DNA of 54,981 nt from an uncultured Pelagibacteraceae bacterium. Its GTDB lineage: Bacteria > Pseudomonadota > Alphaproteobacteria > Pelagibacterales > Pelagibacteraceae. The notes below the pieces were generated by a model. It saw only the letters and a program-made list of their open reading frames with translations. It searched no databases and was not told where the DNA came from. The DNA is taken from the NCBI GenBank assembly GCA_902607585.1, contig CACLKP010000003.1, positions 1 to 54,981 on the forward strand, given 5' to 3'. Of this stretch, positions 8,580-16,046 are shown one piece after another (position 1 is the stretch's first letter; every line of letters starts with the position of its first letter). The translations under genes and the position numbers were made by a program.

Positions 8580-9395
8580 TTATGCTTTGATTCTGTATCC
8601 GCTTTTAAAAAGCTTCCAACATAAATACCAGATGATCATCGTGAGCAAAAATAAATAAATTAGTCCAATTTTAGTAGAGCCATCGCTATTTGAAATGAAA
8701 CCAAAACGAAAAGTGTCAACCATATAGAAGAAAGGGTTAATCAACATAACTTTTTGTAATATTTCAGGAAGTCTCTGAATTGAGAAGAAAGATCCGCTCA
8801 AAAAGCTAGCCGGTAATACAAGGAAATTTTGAATGGTCGCTAACTCGTCAAACTTGTTTGCGTATTGCCCAGCCATCAAACCGAGCGCACCCATAATAAA
8901 GGTGCTAAAAAATAGTACAACAAATACGTGTAAAAAACTTTCAATTCTAATATCAATTATAAAACTAAATATTAATAGTGAAATCAAAGCAATTAAAAAC
9001 CCTCTAGAAATACTAGCCAATATAATCGCAGTCACAGTTTCAAAAGCTGACAGTGGGGCTACAAGTGTATCGAATAAATTTCCCTGAATTTTTTGTATGA
9101 TCAAACTACTACTAGAATGAGCGAAGGCTTGGGTCATTGCTTGCTGAGCTATTAAACCTGGTAGAAGAAAATTCATAAAATTGGTTCCAAGAGCATCGGA
9201 TCTACCGCCGTCGCCAATGGCGATATTTAACACAGTAAAAAAGAGAATAATATTTATCGCCGGCGCGCCTAGGGTTTGCCCGGCTACCTTAAGGAATCTA
9301 AGAATTTCCTTAGTTATCAAAGTTTGAAAACCTATCCAGTTAAAATAACCAAATTTTTTTTCATAAATTTTGTATTTGTTTTCAATTTCAACCAT
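8580..9395 (-). CDS. ABC-2 type transporter permease
   Basis: Inner-membrane permease of the ABC-2 exporter family (NodJ/YadH-like). About six hydrophobic segments are visible, with the family pattern around 'NFLVLPASFLSGSFFSIQRLP' and 'INPFFYMVDTFRFGF' near the C-terminus. No ATPase gene adjoins it; the nearest ABC ATPase in the window is lptB, which has its own partners, so the cognate ATPase is probably encoded elsewhere. It begins the operon leading into argD and argF, which does not suggest a substrate. Substrates of related proteins include lipids, polysaccharides and drugs. Confidence 0.85.
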   Translation of the reverse strand: MVEIENKYKIYEKKFGYFNWIGFQTLITKEILRFLKVAGQTLGAPAINIILFFTVLNIAIGDGGRSDALGTNFMNFLLPGLIAQQAMTQAFAHSSSSLIIQKIQGNLFDTLVAPLSAFETVTAIILASISRGFLIALISLLIFSFIIDIRIESFLHVFVVLFFSTFIMGALGLMAGQYANKFDELATIQNFLVLPASFLSGSFFSIQRLPEILQKVMLINPFFYMVDTFRFGFISNSDGSTKIGLIYLFLLTMIIWYLCWKLFKSGYRIKA

Positions 9396-9452
9396 TGGGA
9401 AAGTTATATATTAAAAGGACTTTAAATAAAGAATGGCCATTTTAATAAACAT

Positions 9453-9463
9453 TGTTAATAACA
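9453..9463. promoter_or_regulatory. Inverted repeat in the ABC permease/gcrA divergent region
   Basis: A perfect 11-base inverted repeat, TGTTA-A-TAACA, lies near the middle of the 137-base gap between two divergently transcribed genes. It has the size of a dimeric regulator's operator. In AT-rich DNA such palindromes also occur by chance, so this is only a candidate. Confidence 0.25.
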
Positions 9464-9532
9464 TATCCACATAAAGTGTGTTTTTTTATTGCAAATACTA
9501 AATATAGTAGGTCTAATTAACGTGAAAAAAAA

Positions 9533-10030
9533 ATGAGTTGGACTCCTGAAAGAGAAGAAAAATTAAGAGAACTGTGGAAAAAAGGTCATTCTGGCAGTCA
9601 AATAGCAAGTATTTTAGGTAATACCACGCGGAATGCTGTGATCGGTAAAGTGTTTCGACTAAAGTTAGCATCAAGAATTACATCAAAAAAATTGGAAGGC
9701 AAAAAAAGTACAGAAAAAAATAATTCTCCTGAAACTAAAACTCAAAAACTTGGAAGAAAAGCAAGATTTAAGGCATTGTTATTGGATAGAAATTTTGAGC
9801 AAGAAAACCCAAAAAAATTTGAAGAACTAACGGATAAAACGTGTAGATGGCCGATCGGTCACCCTTATGAAGAAAAATTTTATTTTTGTGGACGAAAACC
9901 CATGGAAAAATTTCCTTATTGCAAGCTCCATCTTCTTTATGCTTTCCAACCAAAGAATGCAAAAGAAGAAGATCTAATTACTGAAGAAGATATTCCAAAA
10001 TTTATTGAAAAAAAAATTAAATCAGCTTAA
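9533..10030 (+). CDS. gcrA: GcrA family cell-cycle regulator
   Basis: Alphaproteobacterial sigma-70 cofactor that binds promoters carrying CcrM-methylated GANTC and controls cell-cycle genes. The N-terminal helix-turn-helix reads 'MSWTPEREEKLRELWKKGHS', followed by 'NAVIGKVFRLKL', both diagnostic. A basic linker (about 50-95) leads to the C-terminal sigma-binding domain with 'CRWPIGHP' and 'FCGRKPMEKFPYC', including its cysteines. 165 residues, normal length. A GACTC (GANTC-type) site lies within its fourth and fifth codons. Monocistronic and convergent with the NDUFA9-like gene across 79 bases. Whether this organism has CcrM cannot be seen here. Confidence 0.93.
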   Translation: MSWTPEREEKLRELWKKGHSGSQIASILGNTTRNAVIGKVFRLKLASRITSKKLEGKKSTEKNNSPETKTQKLGRKARFKALLLDRNFEQENPKKFEELTDKTCRWPIGHPYEEKFYFCGRKPMEKFPYCKLHLLYAFQPKNAKEEDLITEEDIPKFIEKKIKSA

Positions 10031-10109
10031 TTATATTTTTTCTGAGTTCAAATTTTTATTAATGAAAGTTAAACGTTATAAAATTTTAACAAATCATTAT
10101 TTAGTAGTT

Positions 10110-11051
10110 CTAGCCAAATTGACCGCCTGCCCTAAATCTATAAATATATTGAGGCAAGATACTTTGAATGGTTTTTCCGCTAATACCAAGATCTTTTAAA
10201 GTAGGATGTTCACCTGAAACAATATTATTGTATCTCAGTATGTCAACTTGATCGGGAGTCAAAAGTGGATTGTTCATCATTTGCAAAAAATAGGATTGAA
10301 ATTTTGCTATGCCAAAAGGAATAGAAATTAGAAATCTTTTTTTCTTTATTTCAACTAATAATATTTCCATGAGTTTTCTAAATGAATAATTCTCAGGTCC
10401 ACCTAATTCATAAATTTTTGGTTTTAAATTATTAAGCTCTAGTACTTTAATAATAGCTTTGGCAACATCCCCTACATAAACCGGCGCGAATTTTGTTTTT
10501 CCACCACCTACTAGTGGAAGAATTGGAGAAAATTGTGCAATAGATGCAAATGTGTTAAAGAATTTATCATCTGGTCCAAAACAAACAGAGGGTCTTAAAA
10601 TTACTGATGATCTAAAAGTATCCTGTATATTTTTTTCCCCTTGAAGTTTTGATTGCATGTATTTTGAAACATGTCCTTCCTTTACTCCAAGAGCGCTTAT
10701 GTGAACTAAGTTTTTTATTCCAAATTCATTACATAAATTGCTTAACAGATGTGGAAACTGGGCATGAATTTGATTAAACTTTTGTTTTCTTGTTTCGTAA
10801 AGAATACCCACAAGATTAATCACAAAATCGCAGTTTTTTAAAATTTTCTTAACATCTTCTTGATAAAAAATATTAGTTTTAAAAAGTTCGATTTGTCCCG
10901 GATTACCTAAAGGCTTCAAGTAGCCTTTTAAGTATGGATTTCGAGTTGCCACCTTTACTCGGTAGTCTAACTTTGTTAATTGACGCATTAAATGTTTGCC
11001 AAGAAAACCCCCACCCCCAAAAATAGCTATTATTTTCTGATTATTTTGCAT
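10110..11051 (-). CDS. NDUFA9-like complex I NAD-binding protein
   Basis: Atypical short-chain dehydrogenase of the NDUFA9/39-kDa family, associated with NADH:ubiquinone oxidoreductase in mitochondria and alphaproteobacteria. The Rossmann motif 'IAIFGGGGFLGKHLMRQL' opens the protein, followed by 'DFVINLVGILYE', 'VHISALGV' and 'VGGGKTKFAPVYVGDVA', all typical. The catalytic Tyr-x-x-x-Lys survives only as 'YMQSKLQGE'. I trim the ORF to the ATG at 11051, which starts the fold directly; the upstream extension overlaps rnd. It stands apart from any nuo genes. About 313 residues, a usual length for the bacterial members. Confidence 0.86.
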   Translation of the reverse strand: MQNNQKIIAIFGGGGFLGKHLMRQLTKLDYRVKVATRNPYLKGYLKPLGNPGQIELFKTNIFYQEDVKKILKNCDFVINLVGILYETRKQKFNQIHAQFPHLLSNLCNEFGIKNLVHISALGVKEGHVSKYMQSKLQGEKNIQDTFRSSVILRPSVCFGPDDKFFNTFASIAQFSPILPLVGGGKTKFAPVYVGDVAKAIIKVLELNNLKPKIYELGGPENYSFRKLMEILLVEIKKKRFLISIPFGIAKFQSYFLQMMNNPLLTPDQVDILRYNNIVSGEHPTLKDLGISGKTIQSILPQYIYRFRAGGQFG

Positions 11052-11085
11052 TTTGACAACATTAACATTATATATGAGTTTAGGT

Positions 11086-11718
11086 ATGACAAAAATTTTC
11101 AAATATCAAGATGATATCGATTCAGCTACATTAAAAGAATTAGAAAAACATTCAAGTCTTTCTCTAGACACCGAAGGGTCTGGCCTACAAATTCCACACC
11201 GAGATAGGCTTAGCTTAATTCAATTTAGTACGGGAAATAATGACGCTTATATTATACAGCCAAACAAAAAAGATTATAAAGCTCCTAATATCGTAAAAAT
11301 TTTAGAAAATGACCAAATTACAAAAATTGGCCATTATTTGAGATATGATGTTTCTGGTTTAGAATATTTTCTTAAGTGCAATGTAAAAAATATTTTTGAC
11401 ACTAAGATAGCAAGTAAGTTATGCCGAACTTACTCTCAATCACATGGCTTGAAAGATCTTGTGATGGAGTTTTGTAACAAAAAGATGGATAAAAGACTTG
11501 GTAGCAGTGATTGGAATAAAAGCTTAAACGAACTAACAGATGCACAGCTACAATACTGTAGTAACGATGTTATTTATCTACATAAAATAAAAGATGCACT
11601 TTATAAAATGTTAGTTAGAGAAAATAGGCTAGAACTATATAATAATTCTATTCAATTTTTAAAAACAAGAATAAGATTGGATCAAAGCGGATTTACGGAA
11701 GACATTTTTCAACACTAA
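11086..11718 (+). CDS. rnd: Ribonuclease D-like 3'-5' exonuclease
   Basis: DEDDy-fold exoribonuclease for tRNA 3' processing. Motif I 'LSLDTEGSG', motif II 'KIGHYLRYDVSGLEYF' and motif III 'QYCSNDVIYL' (Tyr and Asp) are all present. It ends after the catalytic domain at about 210 residues, so the HRDC domains of E. coli RNase D (about 375 residues) are missing; short forms are common in alphaproteobacteria. I choose the ATG at 11086, while 11074 is an equally possible in-frame ATG and the track start is a TTG. Starts a co-directional run to folC; kdsD begins at the base after its TAA. Confidence 0.87.
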   Translation: MTKIFKYQDDIDSATLKELEKHSSLSLDTEGSGLQIPHRDRLSLIQFSTGNNDAYIIQPNKKDYKAPNIVKILENDQITKIGHYLRYDVSGLEYFLKCNVKNIFDTKIASKLCRTYSQSHGLKDLVMEFCNKKMDKRLGSSDWNKSLNELTDAQLQYCSNDVIYLHKIKDALYKMLVRENRLELYNNSIQFLKTRIRLDQSGFTEDIFQH

Positions 11719-12693
11719 ATGAACAAAGATTTACAAATAGCAAAAAAAACAGTTCAAACGGAAATTAATGCGTTAAAAAAGTTATCTCGAAGTTATAATA
11801 GTTCATCCCAATTTTCGAAAGCTGTTAGTTTAGTCTCTAAAACTCGTGGCAAGGTATTAGTAGTTGGAGTTGGAAAAAGCTATATAGTAGGAATCAAAGT
11901 TAGCGCTACATTATCAAGTCTTGGTACTCCAAGTGTAGCTTTTAATGCTACTGACCTACAACATGGAGGTCTTGGTGCTATTCAAAAAAAACATGACGTT
12001 TTGTTAGTATTTAGTGTTTCCGGAGAATCTTCAGAATTAAATCACATATTAAGATATGCTAATAGACATAATATTTATGTTATTGGTGTCAGTTGTAGGG
12101 CATCATCAATGCTACTTCGTAATTCTAATATCAAAATATTACTTCCTAAAGTTGTTGAAGCTGGTCATAGCCTAGCTCCAACATCATCTTCTTTAAATTT
12201 TCTTAGTTGGGGAGATTCTCTTGCAATCGCTTGCATGAAGAGAAAAAAATGGACAAATAAAAAATTTATTACAACTCATCCATCTGGAACATTAGCTACA
12301 TCTTTAATCCTAGTAAAAGAAATCATGGCAAAAAAGAAAGAAATTCCATTAATCTCTTCAGACAAAACTATGCGAGCTGCTATAGCAGAAATGTCTAAAA
12401 AAAGATTAGGAGTAGTTTGTTGTAGAGAAAAAAGCGGAAAAATTAATATTTTGACTGATGGTGATTTGCGTAGGCATTCAAATAATTTGTATAAAAAAAC
12501 AATTTTAAAGGTCTCTAGTAAAAATCCAACTTGGATTGCAGATACAGCTACAGCTCTCTCAGCAATTGAAAAAATGAACTCTCAAAAAATAACTTCACTA
12601 TTAGTTGCACATAATCAAGATATAAATAAAAAGATTAAAAAAGTTATTGGTATACTGCATTTACATCATTGTCTGAGCCGGGGCATTAAATGA
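11719..12693 (+). CDS. kdsD: D-arabinose 5-phosphate isomerase (KdsD/KpsF)
   Basis: Makes arabinose 5-phosphate from ribulose 5-phosphate, the first step to Kdo. The N-terminal SIS domain has 'VLVVGVGKSYIVGIKVSATLSSLG' and 'VFSVSGESSEL'; two CBS repeats follow (about 205-262 and 265-322) with the 'ILTDGDLRRH' signature. The conserved 'ATDLQHGGLGAI' strand contains the active-site histidine region. 324 residues, normal size. It overlaps lptC by ATGA and sits in the usual kdsD-lptC-lptB order, coupling Kdo supply and lipopolysaccharide export. Confidence 0.94.
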   Translation: MNKDLQIAKKTVQTEINALKKLSRSYNSSSQFSKAVSLVSKTRGKVLVVGVGKSYIVGIKVSATLSSLGTPSVAFNATDLQHGGLGAIQKKHDVLLVFSVSGESSELNHILRYANRHNIYVIGVSCRASSMLLRNSNIKILLPKVVEAGHSLAPTSSSLNFLSWGDSLAIACMKRKKWTNKKFITTHPSGTLATSLILVKEIMAKKKEIPLISSDKTMRAAIAEMSKKRLGVVCCREKSGKINILTDGDLRRHSNNLYKKTILKVSSKNPTWIADTATALSAIEKMNSQKITSLLVAHNQDINKKIKKVIGILHLHHCLSRGIK

Positions 12694-13277
12694 AAAAAAA
12701 ACAACAAAACATTCAAATAATTCTCATATCAATTGGACTTCTGTTAATCCTTATTACGTATTTCTACTATCCTTATATGAAGAGAGCTCAACTTATTGAA
12801 AATCAATCTGCTAAGAAAGGTTTGGAAAGTACCCTTGAAGATCAAAGTACTTCCTTCGAAAATGTGCAATATAAGGGACTGTATGATGTAGATAAACCAT
12901 TTACAATAACGTCTGAAGAAGCTTACATACTAGATGAAGAACCTGAGTTTGTTTATATGACTAATGTACATACAATTTTGTATTTATCCGATGGAAGAAT
13001 AGTAAATATCAAGGCAGATAAAGGCAAATATAATAAAGTAACATACGATTGTTTTTTAAAGCAAAATGTTAAAGCTACTGATGGAGAAACAAAAATCTTT
13101 GCGGAAAATTTAGACTTATTAGCAACCATAAGTTCTGTAAAAATTTATAAAAATGTCACTTTAAATTATCCAGCAGGTTCTCTTGTAGCAGATAAAATGG
13201 ATTATGATTTTGAAACAAAATATTTTAAAGTTTCAATGTTTGAAGACAAATCTGTAAAAATAAAAGTAACTAAATGA
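12690..13277 (+). CDS. lptC: LPS export protein LptC
   Basis: Bitopic inner-membrane component of the Lpt bridge that receives lipopolysaccharide from LptB2FG and passes it to LptA. One membrane helix (residues 9-29) is followed by a periplasmic beta-jellyroll domain, seen as alternating strands such as 'FTITSEEAYIL' and 'IVNIKADKGKYNK'. 195 residues. Both ends overlap neighbours by ATGA (kdsD and lptB). The gene that normally follows, lptA, is absent here. Assignment rests on size, topology and position; sequence identity in this family is always low. Confidence 0.8.
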   Translation: MKKKQQNIQIILISIGLLLILITYFYYPYMKRAQLIENQSAKKGLESTLEDQSTSFENVQYKGLYDVDKPFTITSEEAYILDEEPEFVYMTNVHTILYLSDGRIVNIKADKGKYNKVTYDCFLKQNVKATDGETKIFAENLDLLATISSVKIYKNVTLNYPAGSLVADKMDYDFETKYFKVSMFEDKSVKIKVTK

Positions 13278-14038
13278 GCAACATAAAAAAATTTAGGATC
13301 ATAAAATTTAAATCTAAACCTGTATTTACTGCTAAAAATATATCTAAATCTTTTGGTGAAAGAGTTATATTAAGAAAAATTGATATTCATTTAAATAAAG
13401 GAGAAATGTTGGGTTTGTTAGGTAGCAATGGTGCTGGCAAAAGTACTTTTATGAATATTGTTTTGGGACTATTAAAATCTGATTTTGGAGACATATTTTT
13501 GGGTAACACAAAATTAACACCACTGCCTATCCACCAAAGATCAAAATTGGGAATTGCATATTTGCCTCAGCAAACCTCAATTTTTAGAGGACTTACTGTT
13601 TATGAAAATTTATTAGGAATTGCACAAATTGTAAAAAAAAGCACTATTGATCAAAAAGATGTAGTTGAAAAATTAATGGCTGAATTTTCAATTACACATT
13701 TAAGGGATATTAAGGCAACAGCATTATCTGGAGGAGAACGACGACGAGCTGAAATAGCTCGATGTTTAATAAATAATCCCAAAGTCTTATTATTAGACGA
13801 ACCTTTTGCGGGCGTAGATCTTCTTTCAATACATGATATCAAAGGTTTACTTTTGAAGCTACAGGCTAGAGGCTGCGCTGTATTAGTAACAGACCATAAT
13901 GCTTCACAACTTCTTTCCGTTGTGGATCGAGCCTATGTACTTGCAAATGGAAGTATAGTTGCAAATGGCACACCTCGCCAGATTATAAATACTACCGAAG
14001 CAAAAAAATTATACTTTGGTGAAGATTTTACCATCTAG
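13274..14038 (+). CDS. lptB: LPS export ABC transporter ATP-binding protein LptB
   Basis: Cytoplasmic ATPase that powers extraction of lipopolysaccharide by LptFG. Walker A 'GSNGAGKST' (residues 50-58), Q-loop 'YLPQQ', signature 'LSGGERRRAEIAR' (151-163), Walker B 'VLLLDEPFAGVD' and switch histidine 'VTDHN' are all intact. The 'SIFRGLTVYENLLG' segment is typical of LptB. A basic N-terminal stretch of about 15 residues precedes the fold. Overlaps lptC by four bases and ends six bases before aroA. LptF and LptG are not in the window. Confidence 0.95.
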   Translation: MSNIKKFRIIKFKSKPVFTAKNISKSFGERVILRKIDIHLNKGEMLGLLGSNGAGKSTFMNIVLGLLKSDFGDIFLGNTKLTPLPIHQRSKLGIAYLPQQTSIFRGLTVYENLLGIAQIVKKSTIDQKDVVEKLMAEFSITHLRDIKATALSGGERRRAEIARCLINNPKVLLLDEPFAGVDLLSIHDIKGLLLKLQARGCAVLVTDHNASQLLSVVDRAYVLANGSIVANGTPRQIINTTEAKKLYFGEDFTI

Positions 14039-14044
14039 CATATA

Positions 14045-15394
14045 ATGCAAAAAAAAAAATCTGTTTCAATAAATGGTAAAATTGAAAAATTTGACAAAAA
14101 TATCACTGTTGAAAGTGATAAAAGTATATCACACAGATCATTATTAATCGCAAGTCAATGTATAGGTCTCTCAAATATAAAAAATATTTTAGAAAGTGAT
14201 GATATAAGAAATACAATAATTTGCTTAAAAAAACTTGGGGTAAAAATATTAAAAAAAAATAGAAAATATATAGTTTATGGAAATGGATTGGGATCATTTA
14301 AAAAACCAAAAAATAATTTTCTCTATGCTGGAAATTCAGGAACTCTAGCTAGAATGCTCTTTCCTCTGTTGGGAACACAGTCAAATATTAAAGTTAAGAT
14401 TGCTGGAGATAATAGTTTGAATAAAAGAGACATGAAAAGAATTATCGATCCTCTATCAAAAATTGGTTGTAATTTTTACCCTAAAAATAAAACAACTCTT
14501 CCTTTAACAATTGAAGGAACAGATATGCCTCTGGCACAAAAACATTTCGAAAAAATTGGTTCAGCTCAGGTAAAATCTGCTATTTTGCTTGCGGGGCTTA
14601 ATACTCCTGGAATTACTCAGATTGAAGTAAAAAAAAATTCTAGAAACCACACTGAAAACTTATTAAAAGCAATAAAAGCTGACATAAAAATAAAAAAACT
14701 ACTAAAAAGTCATTTAATTTCTTTAAGAGGGCAAAAAAATTTATTTGGATTTAATCTGAAAATTCCTGGAGACTTATCTTCTGCAGCTCCTTTTATTATT
14801 CTAACTTTATTAACACCTAATTCAAAATTATTGATTAAAAACGTCAGTTGTAACAAAACTAGAATAGGGTTTGTTAATATTTTAAAAAAAATGAATGCAA
14901 ATATAGAAATTAAAAATTTAAAAAAAATATCAGGTGAATCTGTAGGTAATATTATTATTAAAAGCAGTTTACTTAGATCAATAAAATGTCCAAAAGATTT
15001 GGTCCCATTTACTATCGATGAATTTCCTCTTTTATTCATCGCAGCTTCCATTGTAAAGGGTATATCAAAATTTAATGGAATTAACGAACTACGACATAAA
15101 GAATCTGATAGAATTAAAAGTATTGAAATCGGTTTAAATCAAATTGGAATAAAAACTAAATCTACTAAAGATAGCTTAACAATATTTGGTAACCCTAATA
15201 TACAAATTAAAAAGACATTAAAAATTAATCCTAAAGAGGATCATCGAATTGCAATAGCTTTTTTTTGTTTAGGTCAATTATTAAAAGGAAGAGTTGAGAT
15301 TAAGAATTTTCAAACTGTTAATACATCTTTTCCCAAATTTTTATACACCATGAAAAAAATCGGAGCAAATTTTGAAGTTAAAAAAAAAAATTAA
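14045..15394 (+). CDS. aroA: 3-phosphoshikimate 1-carboxyvinyltransferase (EPSP synthase)
   Basis: Sixth step of the shikimate pathway, joining PEP to shikimate 3-phosphate. 449 residues with 'DKSISHRSLLIAS' near the start, 'AGNSGTLARMLFPL', 'SAQVKSAILLAGL', 'LRHKESDRI' and 'EDHRIAIAFF', which carry the substrate-binding and catalytic residues. Unusually rich in Lys, Asn and Ile, as expected from strong AT bias. The last codons read GTT AAA AAA AAA AAT TAA and overlap the start of cmk by 23 bases in the +1 frame; the 11-A run could permit a fused product (see findings). Confidence 0.95.
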   Translation: MQKKKSVSINGKIEKFDKNITVESDKSISHRSLLIASQCIGLSNIKNILESDDIRNTIICLKKLGVKILKKNRKYIVYGNGLGSFKKPKNNFLYAGNSGTLARMLFPLLGTQSNIKVKIAGDNSLNKRDMKRIIDPLSKIGCNFYPKNKTTLPLTIEGTDMPLAQKHFEKIGSAQVKSAILLAGLNTPGITQIEVKKNSRNHTENLLKAIKADIKIKKLLKSHLISLRGQKNLFGFNLKIPGDLSSAAPFIILTLLTPNSKLLIKNVSCNKTRIGFVNILKKMNANIEIKNLKKISGESVGNIIIKSSLLRSIKCPKDLVPFTIDEFPLLFIAASIVKGISKFNGINELRHKESDRIKSIEIGLNQIGIKTKSTKDSLTIFGNPNIQIKKTLKINPKEDHRIAIAFFCLGQLLKGRVEIKNFQTVNTSFPKFLYTMKKIGANFEVKKKN

Positions 15395-16046
15395 ATTATT
15401 AGTTGCTTGTGACGGTAGAGCTGCTTCCGGTAAAACGACTGCAGCAAAACTAATAAGTAAAAAATATCACTTGCATTTTCTTTCGTCAGGATTACTTTAT
15501 AGATACATTAGTTATAAATTACTCTTAAAAAATAAATTATTGAATAAGAATATATATATTAAAAAAATTATAAAAAAAATTACTTTAAACAAACTAAAAA
15601 ACAAAAATCTCTTTAAAGAAAATGTGACGCGATACGCAGCTGAAATTGCTAAATCAAAAAAAATAAGAAAGCTACTAGGAAAATACCAAAAAAAATTTTC
15701 AAAACAAAATCATGTTTGTATTGAAGGGCGAGATATTGGCAATGTAATATGCCCAAATGCAGATGTTAAAATTTTTTTCAAATGTAATCTTAGGGTTAGA
15801 ACTAAAAGAAGATGGAAAGAATATAAAAAAAATAATTTAACGTTAACTTTAAGAGAAGTAAAAAAAGCCTTAAAAACAAGAGATTATTCAGATATCAATC
15901 GCAAACACAGTCCTTTACGTGTACCAAAAGATTCGATAGTAATTGACACCTCGAAATTAAGTAAAAAACAAACGTTAGGCAAAATTTCGAATATAATAGA
16001 GAAGAAATTATTATTAAAATATGGAAGAAATTATAAAGCAAAATAA
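15372..16046 (+). CDS. cmk: Cytidylate kinase
   Basis: Phosphorylates CMP and dCMP for nucleotide synthesis. The P-loop is 'DGRAASGKTT' and the NMP-binding region 'SSGLLYRYISY' (the usual form is DTGALYR, so the aspartate is replaced). 'IEGRDIGNVICPNADVKIFF' and the 'RDYSDINRKHSPL' segment are typical. The start is a TTG inside aroA; no ATG lies before the P-loop, and an in-frame ATT is the only other option. 224 residues. At its end it overlaps rpsA by 26 bases, so aroA, cmk and rpsA are translated as an interlocked chain. Confidence 0.9.
   Translation: MKLKKKIKLLVACDGRAASGKTTAAKLISKKYHLHFLSSGLLYRYISYKLLLKNKLLNKNIYIKKIIKKITLNKLKNKNLFKENVTRYAAEIAKSKKIRKLLGKYQKKFSKQNHVCIEGRDIGNVICPNADVKIFFKCNLRVRTKRRWKEYKKNNLTLTLREVKKALKTRDYSDINRKHSPLRVPKDSIVIDTSKLSKKQTLGKISNIIEKKLLLKYGRNYKAK

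Noticed and set aside
11053-11085. TTGACA at 11053 as a -35 box for rnd
   Set aside because: No -10 box at 16-18 bases; the suitable position falls within or after the likely start codon.
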